15,480 nt of DNA from Streptosporangiaceae bacterium (lineage in GTDB: Bacteria; Actinomycetota; Actinomycetes; Streptosporangiales; Streptosporangiaceae): NCBI GenBank assembly GCA_030045175.1, contig JASIBM010000644.1, positions 1 through 15,480 of the forward strand. The letters run 5' to 3'. The notes under the pieces were generated by a model. The model was given only the letters and a program-made list of their open reading frames with translations, was not told the origin of the DNA and did no database searches. The translations under genes were made by a program, and so were the position numbers. Shown piece by piece: positions 7,455 through 15,391 of the stretch; the stretch's first letter is position 1; every line of letters starts with the position of its first letter.

Positions 7455-7460
7455 TATGCT
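7455..7460 (+). promoter_or_regulatory. Candidate -10 element for pstC
   Basis: TATGCT matches four of six positions of TATAAT. No good -35 hexamer lies 17 nt upstream (GTATCG), as expected for an activator-dependent promoter served by the PHO-like repeats ending about 17 nt earlier. The leader would be about 45 nt. Confidence 0.3.
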
Positions 7461-7511
7461 GGCCGGCGGGCGCTTGCCCAGCTCACAAGGCAATGACGAC
7501 AGGGAGGACCG

Positions 7512-8531
7512 ATGAGCGCGGCGGCTCCCGGCCCGATCCTGGGTGGCTGGGATAACGAGGCGCCTCGCGTGCTTGACCGGGGATTGCTGCCGTCCGAACG
7601 GATATTCAACGGCTCGTCCCGCGCGATCGGCGGGCTCGTGCTCTTCATCACGGGCTCGATCGGGTTCTTCCTGTTCCTTCAGCTGATCCCCACGCTGAAG
7701 ACCTATGGCTGGCACTTCTTCACCCAGGTCCAGTGGCTACCCGAGCTGAAGGAGGTAGGCGTCGCCGCGGCGCTGACCGGCACCTTCGAGGTAGCCATAG
7801 TGGCGATCACCGTGGCGGTCCCGCTTGCCCTGCTGACCGCGCTGTACATCAGCGAGTACGCGCCGCGGGCGGTCAAGGGCCCGCTGATCTCGCTGATCGA
7901 CCTGATGGCCGCGGTGCCCAGCATCATCTACGGGCTGTGGGGCTTCTTCCTCTTCGAGCCATTCGCCGCGAGCGTGACCCGGTGGCTGAGCACGTACCTT
8001 GGCTGGTTCCCGCCCTTTCACGTGGCGACGGACACGCACGCCCCGGTCGTGTACGAGGCCACCTATTACTACGGCTCTACGACGATCGCCGGGTTCGTCG
8101 TGGCCATGATGGTGATCCCCATCGCCTGCGCGGTCATGCGCGGGGTGTTCGCGCAGTCTCCGCCCGGCGAGCGCGAGGGGGCGCTGGCGCTCGGCGCGAC
8201 CAAGTGGGGGGTGATCCGCTCGGTCGTGCTGCCGTTCGGCCGGGGTGCGATCATCGGAGGCACGATGCTCGGGCTGGGACGCGCGCTCGGTGAGACCGTC
8301 GCGGTCCTGCTCATCATTTCCCCGGTCTACGCCATAAACTTCCACGTGCTGCAGACCGGGTCCCTCACCGTCGCCTCCATGATCGCGGCCCGATTCGGGG
8401 AGGCGACGCCGAACGAGCTATCTGCCTTGCTCGCGGCGGGCTTCGTGCTCTTCGCCATCACGATGCTCGTGAATTTCATCGCCGCGATCTTCATCACCCG
8501 CAGCCGCAGCGGCGCAGCCACGGAGATCTGA
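7512..8531 (+). CDS. pstC: Phosphate ABC transporter permease PstC
   Basis: One of the two membrane subunits forming the phosphate channel. 339 residues with a soluble N-terminus of about 35 residues and about six hydrophobic helices: roughly 38-60, 92-112, 125-148, 191-211, 247-274 and 306-328. The cytoplasmic EAA-type loop EREGALALGATKWGVIRSVVLP (220-241), which contacts the ATPase, is intact. GRALGETVAVLLI (256-268) is also typical of PstC. The start is fixed by AGGGAGGA (7501-7508) 3 nt before the ATG. pstA follows after a single nucleotide, so the two are co-translated. Confidence 0.95.
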   Translation: MSAAAPGPILGGWDNEAPRVLDRGLLPSERIFNGSSRAIGGLVLFITGSIGFFLFLQLIPTLKTYGWHFFTQVQWLPELKEVGVAAALTGTFEVAIVAITVAVPLALLTALYISEYAPRAVKGPLISLIDLMAAVPSIIYGLWGFFLFEPFAASVTRWLSTYLGWFPPFHVATDTHAPVVYEATYYYGSTTIAGFVVAMMVIPIACAVMRGVFAQSPPGEREGALALGATKWGVIRSVVLPFGRGAIIGGTMLGLGRALGETVAVLLIISPVYAINFHVLQTGSLTVASMIAARFGEATPNELSALLAAGFVLFAITMLVNFIAAIFITRSRSGAATEI

Positions 8532-8532
8532 G

Positions 8533-9693
8533 ATGACGACGCTGCGCCAGGCACACCCACGAGAGCCAGCGGCTCCGATCGGGCAGCAGTCCGCGCCGAC
8601 GCAGGCCGGCACTCAAGCCGATCTGGTCCCGGCGGACGAATCGCGCTGGATTGACGTCCCGCGCGTGATCTCGGCGCGGACCACGGATGACCGCGTCTCG
8701 CTACTCGGATCGTTCTTCGGCTCACTCGGGCTCATCTGGGTGCTTTACGACAGGGTCCTGCCCTTCAGCGGAGTGGCGGGATTCCTCATCTGCTGGTACG
8801 TCACCTTCCTTGTGATCTATGCGGCCGTCACGGCGATGGCGCACCCGCGGCCGGTCGTATGGGACCGCCTCGCCTCGGCGCTCGTGCACGGCGGGGCAGG
8901 GCTGGTGTTGTTCGCGGTTCTCAGCACGGTCATCTACACCTTCGTCGAGGGCCGGCACGCGCTCCCGCACCTGAACTTCTACACGCACACGATGGCGGGC
9001 GTGTCGCCGACCGCCCCGCTTACGCAGGGCGGCATCGAGCACGCGATCGTGGGAACCCTGATCGAGATCGGGATCGCGATCGTGATAGCCCTGCCGCTCG
9101 GCCTGGGCACGGCGGTGTTCATCACCGAGGTGGGCGGCAGGTTCTCCAGGATCGTCCGCACCGTGGTCGAGGCGATGACCGCGCTACCCGACATCCTCGC
9201 TGGCCTATTCATCTACACCACGCTTATCGTCCGCCTCGGCGTGCAGACCAGCGGGTTCGCCGCCGCCTGCGCGTTGTCTGTGATGATGCTGCCGATCATC
9301 GCCAGGTCGGCCGAGGTGGTGCTGCGGGTGGTGCCTGGCGGCCTGCGCGAGGCGAGCCTCGCGCTCGGCTCGTCTAGGCCGCGGATGGTGTGGCAGGTCG
9401 TGCTGCCCACCGCCCGTGCCGGGCTCGCCACCGCCCTGATACTCGGCATCGCCCGTGGCATCGGCGAAACCGCGCCGGTGCTGCTGACGTCGGGAGCCTC
9501 GACGTTTTTCAACGCGAATCCGTTCAACGAACCGATGAACTCCTTGCCATTGTTTATCTTTACCGGATTCATCAGTGGTGAAAGGTTGTATACCGCCCGC
9601 TTGTGGGGCGCCGCGAGCGTCCTGCTCGCGCTTGTGCTCGTGCTCTTCATCACGGCGCGTGTCCTCGCCAGATCCCGGCGGGGCAGGTCGTGA
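8533..9693 (+). CDS. pstA: Phosphate ABC transporter permease PstA with N-terminal membrane extension
   Basis: Second channel subunit. The conserved core runs from about residue 115 to the end, with helices near 117-139, 170-197, 218-236, 240-258, 297-318 and 357-377, the EAA loop REASLALGSSRPRMVWQVVLP (272-292) and GIARGIGETAPVLL (305-318). At 386 residues it is longer than the usual ~290-300. The excess is a polar stretch (1-55) plus two extra hydrophobic segments (about 57-73 and 80-102). The ATG follows the pstC stop by 1 nt, with GGAG about 7 nt upstream. The two extra helices could dock an accessory membrane protein such as the sortase-like product downstream; that is speculation. Confidence 0.93.
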   Translation: MTTLRQAHPREPAAPIGQQSAPTQAGTQADLVPADESRWIDVPRVISARTTDDRVSLLGSFFGSLGLIWVLYDRVLPFSGVAGFLICWYVTFLVIYAAVTAMAHPRPVVWDRLASALVHGGAGLVLFAVLSTVIYTFVEGRHALPHLNFYTHTMAGVSPTAPLTQGGIEHAIVGTLIEIGIAIVIALPLGLGTAVFITEVGGRFSRIVRTVVEAMTALPDILAGLFIYTTLIVRLGVQTSGFAAACALSVMMLPIIARSAEVVLRVVPGGLREASLALGSSRPRMVWQVVLPTARAGLATALILGIARGIGETAPVLLTSGASTFFNANPFNEPMNSLPLFIFTGFISGERLYTARLWGAASVLLALVLVLFITARVLARSRRGRS

Positions 9694-9717
9694 AGCGGTA
9701 GTGAAAAGGGAAAGGCT

Positions 9718-11370
9718 ATGCCCAGGATTCTCATGACGATAAGGCTCGCCGGCGCGCTCGTCGTTGGCTGCTTCATGGCGGCGCTGCCAAGCGCTGCGGC
9801 GAGCGCAACCTCTGCGGGCGCGCGCACGCACGTCGAAACGGCTGAGATCACCGGGTCGGGCTCGACCTGGGCGGCCAACGCGGTCGACAAGTGGATCGCC
9901 AACATCTACACGCAGGGCGTCCAGGTGGTGTTCAGCCCCACCGGGTCGGCCCAGGGCAGGCAGGACTTCGCGCTGCACACCGTGGACTTCGCGGTAAGCG
10001 ACATCGGCTACCAGGGTTATAACCCGGTGACAGGGACCGACGACACGTCCAGTCGTCCGTACGCCTACCTGCCGGTCACTGCGGGCGGCACGGCCTTCCC
10101 CTACAACATCGTCGTCGGCGGGCACCGGATCACCAACTTGCGGTTGTCCGGCTCTGTCATCGCCCAGATCTTCATGAACAAGATCACCAACTGGGATGAC
10201 TCGCAGATCACCTCGGACAACAACAACCATGCCCTGCCTTCGATGCCGATCACGACGGTCGTGCCGTCCGAGGGCTCGGGTACCACGGCGATGTTCACCC
10301 AGTACCTGGCCCAGGACTTCAAGTCGATGTGGACGGCATTCAACGGCGGCGTCTCGGACTGGACGGAGTACTGGCCGCGCCAGGGCACCAGCCAGGTGGC
10401 ACAGGACGGCTCCACCCAGATAATGAACTACATCGAGTCATCGGCGGCCAATGGCTCCATCGGCATCGATGAGTACTCCTACCCGCTCGCGGCCGGCTTC
10501 CCCGTCGTCCAGATGGAAAACGCGGCAGGCTACTACGTGCTGCCGAGTGAGTACAACGACGCCGTGGCCCTGACCAAGGCGGTCATCAACTACAACAAGA
10601 ACTCACCCAACTACCTGCTGCAGAACCTGGAATACGTTTACGGCAACCCCGACCGGCGTACCTACCCGCTCTCGTCGTACTCCTACACCATCATGCCGGT
10701 GTCCAAGACCGACCCGCGGATGGAGGTAACGGGCGGCGCGTTCCCGGCGAAGTGGCAATCGCTGGCCGATTTCTTGTACTACTCGATCTGCCAGGGCCAG
10801 GAGTACATCGGCCCGATCGGGTACTCGGCGCTGCCCGTCAACCTGGTGGAGGCCGGTTTCAAGCAGATTGACAGGATCAAGCTGGCCGCGCCTCAGGTTC
10901 AGATCGGCGACGAGAACATCTACACGTGCCACAACCCGACGTTCGTCTCAGGCCACCCGAACGAGAACTGGCTGGCCTTGAACGCGCCGTACCCGCCGCT
11001 ATGCGACAAGACCGGGCACGGCCCGTGCAGTGGCGACCTCAACGCCAACGCCAACGGCGGCAAGGGGTCAAGCACCAAGAACCCGTCTCCCACGCCATCG
11101 GCGAGCTCGGGCACGACGCCGGGCGCGTCGCCGACCCCCGGTAGCTCGACTGGGACGGGCGGCTCTGGCGTTAATCCAGGCAATCCGAACGCCCCGCCGG
11201 CAGCGGCAGGCCCGGCGCCTGTCGCGGATCCGGCCCAGCTGGCGGCGGGTGAGAACAGCAACATGACCGGCGCGCTCGAAGCACTGGCCGCCGTGCTGCT
11301 CGTCGCGATCCTGGCCGCACCGCCGCTGCTTGCCCGGCGGCTGTCCGCGCGCTCCCGGCGGCAGCCGTGA
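9718..11370 (+). CDS. pstS: Phosphate-binding protein PstS, membrane-anchored variant
   Basis: Extracytoplasmic receptor that hands solute to PstC/PstA. Family motifs present: GSGSTWAANAVDKW (46-59), SPTGSAQG (73-80), FAVSDIG (91-97), the SGSVIAQIFMNKITNW helix region (144-159), EGSGTT (185-190) and GSIGIDEYSY (246-255). The loop that reads RADGSGT in E. coli PstS reads PSEGSGT here (183-189), so the phosphate-ligand Arg is Pro183 and the Asp is Glu185. After the domain comes a Pro/Ser/Thr/Gly stalk (about 440-515), a hydrophobic helix (518-538) and a basic tail RRLSARSRRQP: a C-terminal membrane anchor. The signal peptide contains VVGC (Cys18), which resembles a lipobox, but ASA near residue 30 also fits signal peptidase I. 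The mature part has four cysteines. Length 550 against about 350-370 usually. AAAAGGGAAAGG precedes the ATG. Confidence 0.9.
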   Translation: MPRILMTIRLAGALVVGCFMAALPSAAASATSAGARTHVETAEITGSGSTWAANAVDKWIANIYTQGVQVVFSPTGSAQGRQDFALHTVDFAVSDIGYQGYNPVTGTDDTSSRPYAYLPVTAGGTAFPYNIVVGGHRITNLRLSGSVIAQIFMNKITNWDDSQITSDNNNHALPSMPITTVVPSEGSGTTAMFTQYLAQDFKSMWTAFNGGVSDWTEYWPRQGTSQVAQDGSTQIMNYIESSAANGSIGIDEYSYPLAAGFPVVQMENAAGYYVLPSEYNDAVALTKAVINYNKNSPNYLLQNLEYVYGNPDRRTYPLSSYSYTIMPVSKTDPRMEVTGGAFPAKWQSLADFLYYSICQGQEYIGPIGYSALPVNLVEAGFKQIDRIKLAAPQVQIGDENIYTCHNPTFVSGHPNENWLALNAPYPPLCDKTGHGPCSGDLNANANGGKGSSTKNPSPTPSASSGTTPGASPTPGSSTGTGGSGVNPGNPNAPPAAAGPAPVADPAQLAAGENSNMTGALEALAAVLLVAILAAPPLLARRLSARSRRQP

Positions 11371-14177
11371 GCCCGACGACCCCTGGGCTGCTGCGCCTGC
11401 GGCGGGTGTTCAGGGTTGCCGCGCTGTCCCTGACGGTCCTGCTGCTCGGGCTGATCGGGGCTCAGGCCGCTGGCGCGGCCAGCATCGCCGGGCAGTCACG
11501 GGCGGCTGCGGCCACGGCGCCCCAGGTAACGTCGGCCGGGGCCGGGGCGTTTCACCAGACCAAGACCATCACCCGGACGAACCTGATCAACGGGCAGAAC
11601 GTCGTCGTCGACAAGCGCACGGTCTCGCTGTCTGTCAACGTCACCAACAACCTGTTCGAGCAGCAGGTGATCGACGTGAGCTGGTCCGGTGCCCATCCCA
11701 CCGGGGGCATCACGCCGAACCCGAACGACAGCGTCCTTGCCCCGTACCAGGAATACCCGATGGTGCTGCTCGAGTGCCACGGCAAGCCGGCTCAGATCAC
11801 GCCGGAGACCTGCTGGACGACCACGCCGAGCGAGCGGTTCTTCTCCGGTTCGCCGGCCCAGCCGTTCCCGCCGTGGCGGCTCGACAGGTACGCCACCGCG
11901 GCTGGCCAGCGCAACCTCACGGAGAATCAGCCGGACCCGCTGCCGAAGGGCTGCGGCCTCATCCCCGGGCCGCACTTCTGGTTGCCGTACGTCAACCCTG
12001 AGGGCCAGTCGTGGCCGATCGGCCCCGGTGGCTGCGCAGGCATGCCCGACGAGATGGACCTGACCGGCGGGCTCGGGGTCTTTCCGAGCAACGAGACCTT
12101 CGCGGCCACGGGCCTCGACGGTCGTGGCACCGACTCGTTCGACGTCTGGACCGGCGAGCTCAACGAGGATCTCGGCTGCTCGCAGCAGGTGCCTTGCGCG
12201 CTGGTCGCGATCCCGATCATGGGAATCAGCTGCGACCCCGCAGGGACCGGCATGCCGCCTGACGACCAGCCCACGCCAGCCCAAGAGCCGGCCGCGGCCG
12301 CGCAGTGCGAGCAGACCGGCTTCTTCGCTCCGGGTGAGCAGAACAACCAGGGGGATACCTCGGACCCGCAGATCGCGGTGACCGGGCAGCTCTGGTGGGC
12401 GGCGTCGAACTGGCGGAACCGGTTCGTCGTGCCGCTGCACTTCGCGCCGCCCGCCGGGATCTGCGCGATCGTGAACAAGCAGAACCACCTCATCGAGGTC
12501 TACGGGTCAGAGCTGGTCGACCAGGCAGCGACGCAATGGCAGCCGCATTTCTGCCTCAACAAGAAGCTGTTCACGGTGGATTACACTTCCGAGTCCGAGC
12601 CAGAGGCGGTGGGCGACCTGCAGAGCGGTCAGATCGAGGCGGCGCTTGTCTCGAATCAGCCTGCGCAGGGGTTCGGCAGACCGGTGGCGTACGCCCCCAT
12701 AGCGGCGAGCGGGTTCGCGATCAGCTTTGTCATCGACAACGCGAAGGGCCTGCCGGTCACCACGTTGCGCCTTGATCCGCGCCTGCTCGCCAAGCTGCTC
12801 ACCGAGTCCTACCCCGGTGTCAACGACGTCGCTGACGGCGATCCCGAGATCTTGCACCCCTGCGTCGGGGCAGATCCCTTGCCCGTAGCGGGCACAGGCA
12901 AGTGCACCAATCCGCTGAACATCACGCTCGATCCCGAGTTCCAGGCGCTCAACCCCGGCATCACCCATGGCGTGGGCGCCTCAGCCGCCGCGTCCGTGCT
13001 GCTCGCGCTGGACACCGACTCCGACGTGATGTGGGCGCTGACCTCCTACATCAACTCCAACCCCGCCGCGCGGGCCTGGCTGAACGGCAAGCCGGACCCC
13101 TGGGGCATGACGGTCAACTCCGCGTACAAGGGCATCAAGCTGCCGGTCTCGAACTGGCCGCTGCGCAGCACCTACGAGCCGCCGTCCTGGCTGGCTGGCG
13201 GCTCTGGCGACGGGCCCGGGCTCTGCTTCGAGCTCAACCCGTCGCCGGTGCTGCCGCTGATAGCGGACCCGCAGCCCTTCCTCGCTTACATCGCCACCGA
13301 CATCCAGTTCTACCTGGCCCAGCCCGAGCTCACCTGCACGGGCAACCCCAGCATCCCGGAGTCGGAGGCGCTGACCGCCCTCGGCCAGCAGCAGGTCGGC
13401 AACCGTTTCATGATCGGCGTGACGACGCTCGCCGATGCCGAGCGCTTCGGCCTGCATACCGCCTCGCTGCTGTCCTACACCAAGCCGGGAACGCCAGCCG
13501 AGTTCACCTCGGCTGCGGGCATGACCTTCGTCGGGCCGACGGACGCTGGCATGCGCGCCGCGGCCTCGCTGCTGATCCCGGACACGAAGGGCTACGACTG
13601 GACCTATCCTTACTCGCTCTACGGCAAGGACAGCGCCAAGGCCGAGCAGGCCTACCCGGGCACCATGCTGGTGTACGCGGACGTGCCCACGAGTAAGCTG
13701 CCGACGGCAGATGCCACGGACTACGCGAAGTTCATCGAATACGTCGCCGGGCCGGGGCAGACTCCTGGAGGCGGGACCGGCCAGCTAGCGCAGGGTTACC
13801 TGCCGCTGACCGCTGCCAACCACCTCGGCGCTGAGGCGAACTACGCCCAGGCCGCCGCCGCGGCCATCAGCGCGCAGCAGGGAAAGATCCCGGCGCTGCT
13901 CGGCACGTCCGGTTCCGCGCCTTCGCCCTCGCCATCGTCTTCGACGGGCACGGGTACCGGCACTGGCACCGGCTCTGGCTCCGGCCCGACGCCATCCAGC
14001 TCCGGCACGCCTGCCCCGACCCGGTCGGTCGCGGCTACCAACGTCTCGCTGACCCCGGCGGCCAACTTCGGGATCATCGGCTACGTCCTGCCCGTGGTGG
14101 CCGGCCTAGCGCTGGCAGCGGCAGTCGGCGCGGTGCTTGTGTCCCGGCTGGCGAGGGTGCGGGGCAAGAGGTGGTGA
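11367..14177 (+). CDS. Large secreted, membrane-anchored protein with a PstS-like segment; function unknown
   Basis: 936 residues. In order: signal peptide (about 12-38), a probable beta-rich N-terminal region (60-400) holding ten cysteines, a segment resembling PstS-type solute receptors (about 405-845), a Ser/Pro/Thr/Gly stalk (848-886), a hydrophobic helix (about 903-926) and a basic tail RLARVRGKRW. The PstS-like features are EAVGDLQSGQIEAALVSNQP (413-432), YAPIAASGFAISFVID (442-457), LRLDPRLLAKLLTESYPG (467-484), and near the end GQLAQGYLPLT (805-815), like the end of PstS proteins. GSGTT is not found, so it may not bind phosphate the usual way. There are 14 cysteines, an even number, consistent with an extracellular disulfide-bonded protein. 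The GTG overlaps the pstS stop as GTGA, so translation is coupled to pstS. A co-receptor or scaffold is possible; the domain assignment is by eye. Confidence 0.82.
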   Translation: MSPTTPGLLRLRRVFRVAALSLTVLLLGLIGAQAAGAASIAGQSRAAAATAPQVTSAGAGAFHQTKTITRTNLINGQNVVVDKRTVSLSVNVTNNLFEQQVIDVSWSGAHPTGGITPNPNDSVLAPYQEYPMVLLECHGKPAQITPETCWTTTPSERFFSGSPAQPFPPWRLDRYATAAGQRNLTENQPDPLPKGCGLIPGPHFWLPYVNPEGQSWPIGPGGCAGMPDEMDLTGGLGVFPSNETFAATGLDGRGTDSFDVWTGELNEDLGCSQQVPCALVAIPIMGISCDPAGTGMPPDDQPTPAQEPAAAAQCEQTGFFAPGEQNNQGDTSDPQIAVTGQLWWAASNWRNRFVVPLHFAPPAGICAIVNKQNHLIEVYGSELVDQAATQWQPHFCLNKKLFTVDYTSESEPEAVGDLQSGQIEAALVSNQPAQGFGRPVAYAPIAASGFAISFVIDNAKGLPVTTLRLDPRLLAKLLTESYPGVNDVADGDPEILHPCVGADPLPVAGTGKCTNPLNITLDPEFQALNPGITHGVGASAAASVLLALDTDSDVMWALTSYINSNPAARAWLNGKPDPWGMTVNSAYKGIKLPVSNWPLRSTYEPPSWLAGGSGDGPGLCFELNPSPVLPLIADPQPFLAYIATDIQFYLAQPELTCTGNPSIPESEALTALGQQQVGNRFMIGVTTLADAERFGLHTASLLSYTKPGTPAEFTSAAGMTFVGPTDAGMRAAASLLIPDTKGYDWTYPYSLYGKDSAKAEQAYPGTMLVYADVPTSKLPTADATDYAKFIEYVAGPGQTPGGGTGQLAQGYLPLTAANHLGAEANYAQAAAAAISAQQGKIPALLGTSGSAPSPSPSSSTGTGTGTGTGSGSGPTPSSSGTPAPTRSVAATNVSLTPAANFGIIGYVLPVVAGLALAAAVGAVLVSRLARVRGKRW
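13944..13985 (+). repeat. Thr-Gly/Ser-Gly dipeptide repeat in the stalk
   Basis: Seven Thr/Ser-Gly dipeptides (residues 860-873 of the 936-residue protein). Third codon positions vary (ACG, ACT, ACC, TCT, TCC; GGC, GGT), so the dipeptide pattern is kept at the protein level. It forms part of the flexible stalk before the membrane helix. Confidence 0.75.
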
Positions 14178-15127
14178 CAGCGGTCCGGGCGGACGCGCCA
14201 TCGCAGCAAGCCGGCGACGGTCAGCCGCCGGGCTGGCAGTGGGCGATGGGGCGTCAGCCCGGAGTCCGCGCGCCGCGCTCCCCTGGCGTGGCCGCAGTGA
14301 TATGGGCGCTCGCGGCGCTGAGTGGCCTGGCCGTCTGGCTCCTGCTCTACGCTTTCTCGTTCTCTGGCCTGGAGGAGGCCAGCGCGCAGCACGCGCTTTA
14401 CGCGCAGCTTCGCACCGAGATCGCGCAGGAGATAGCGCCGCCGTTCGGGGGGAACAATCCAAGCGACAACATTGGCCTCGGCAAGCCCGTGGCGGTATTG
14501 CGGGTGCCGCAGGCCGGGATCAACGACGTCGTGCTCGAGGGCACCACGTCGGGAGTCCTTGAGGAGGGACCCGGGCTGCTTGCGGATACGCCGCTGCCCG
14601 GCCAGCCGGGAGTCAGCGAGATCTTCGGCAGGCAGACCATGTTCGGCGGCCCGTTCCGCCACCTGGCCGTCCTGCGGCCCGGTGACCTGATCCAGGTCAC
14701 CACCGGCGAGGGGACGTTCACCTACGTGGTCGACGACCTGCGCTACTCCGGTCAGCCCATCCCCACGCCGCCCACGGTGTCCAGCCGCATGATCCTGGTC
14801 ACCGCCGCTGGCTCTGGCTGGCGCGGCGCCGGGTCCCCGAACCAGGTCCTCTACGTCGACACGTCCCTGCGCGGCAAGCCCGCCGGATCGGCTCCTGGCC
14901 TGCCGACCGCGGTGCCGGCCAGCCAAGGGATCATGCGGGGGGATCCCAGCGTTCTCTTCCCGCTGGTCCTGTGGCTGCAACTGCTGCTGCTCACCGTCTG
15001 CGCCGTGGTCTGGATCCGCTCCCGCTGGGGCGGCTGGCAGACCTGGCTGGTCGGCATCCCGGCCATTCTCGCCGTGCTCTGGGTGGTCTCGGAATCGGCG
15101 TTCCAGCTATTGCCCAACCTGCTCTGA
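14174..15127 (+). CDS. Sortase-fold membrane protein lacking catalytic His and Cys (pseudo-sortase)
   Basis: 317 residues from the GTG at 14174, which overlaps the upstream stop as GTGA; the adjacent GTG at 14171 is an equal alternative, and numbering here counts from 14171. Topology: N-terminal helix (42-64), outer domain (65-260) and two C-terminal helices (262-282, 291-311). The outer domain follows actinobacterial sortases closely: VAVLRVPQAGINDVVLEGTT (107-126), EEGPGLLADTPLPGQPG (131-147), FGGPFRHLAVLRPGD (158-172), GTFTYVV (181-187). Active sortases have GHR before the (F/Y)GAPF block and TLxTC near the end. Here the first is FGRQ (Arg154 for His) and the second ILVTAAG (Ala212 for Cys). 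It cannot act as a normal transpeptidase. A non-catalytic role in holding or organising the anchored binding proteins is inferred from the operon. The codons at both sites read cleanly. Confidence 0.85.
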   Translation: MTAVRADAPSQQAGDGQPPGWQWAMGRQPGVRAPRSPGVAAVIWALAALSGLAVWLLLYAFSFSGLEEASAQHALYAQLRTEIAQEIAPPFGGNNPSDNIGLGKPVAVLRVPQAGINDVVLEGTTSGVLEEGPGLLADTPLPGQPGVSEIFGRQTMFGGPFRHLAVLRPGDLIQVTTGEGTFTYVVDDLRYSGQPIPTPPTVSSRMILVTAAGSGWRGAGSPNQVLYVDTSLRGKPAGSAPGLPTAVPASQGIMRGDPSVLFPLVLWLQLLLLTVCAVVWIRSRWGGWQTWLVGIPAILAVLWVVSESAFQLLPNLL

Positions 15128-15391
15128 GCTGATTCAGCCAAGCCATCGCATAGCAGCGCCTTCTCTGCGGCGCCTGCCCGTGAGCCGCATGCGAACTGCA
15201 GGCGGGCTGTACGCGAACCGCCGGTGTTATCTACCCCGCGCGGCGTTTCTTGATCACGCCCCGAGGGGTTCCAGCAAACTTTCAGGTCGCATTTACTTTC
15301 CGTTCATGTAATGGGGTGGTCAGCGTAGCCCGCAACCGCTTCGCTTTGCATGCGGCTGAATCCGCGCCGCAGGGCTACAGAAGGGACGAAA
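15128..15391 (+). other. Intergenic region after the pst operon
   Basis: 264 nt without a gene. A 7-bp inverted repeat CGCCTGC (15171-15177) / GCAGGCG (15198-15204) with a 20-nt loop, and GCGCC/GGCGC just before it, could form a weak terminator, but no U tract follows. The right half holds the PHO-box-like element listed separately and a possible -10, TAGCCC (15326-15331), 18 nt after the GTTCAT of the last repeat. AAGGGA (15381-15386) is the ribosome-binding site of the next gene. Confidence 0.4.
15280..15312 (+). promoter_or_regulatory. Three-unit PHO-box-like direct repeat
   Basis: Three adjacent 11-mers, TTTCAGGTCGC (15280-15290), ATTTACTTTCC (15291-15301) and GTTCATGTAAT (15302-15312), match the GTTCACC core of Streptomyces PhoP repeats at four, four and five of seven positions. 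TT at core positions 2-3 and A at position 5 are kept in all three. It sits 79 nt before the GTG of the last gene, at the right place to overlap a -35. PhoP control is inferred. Confidence 0.5.

Noticed and set aside
11240..14177. LPxTG- or LAxTG-type sorting signals in PstS and the 936-residue protein
   Set aside because: No such motif precedes either C-terminal helix (LTPAAN is the nearest string), in keeping with the inactive sortase homologue.
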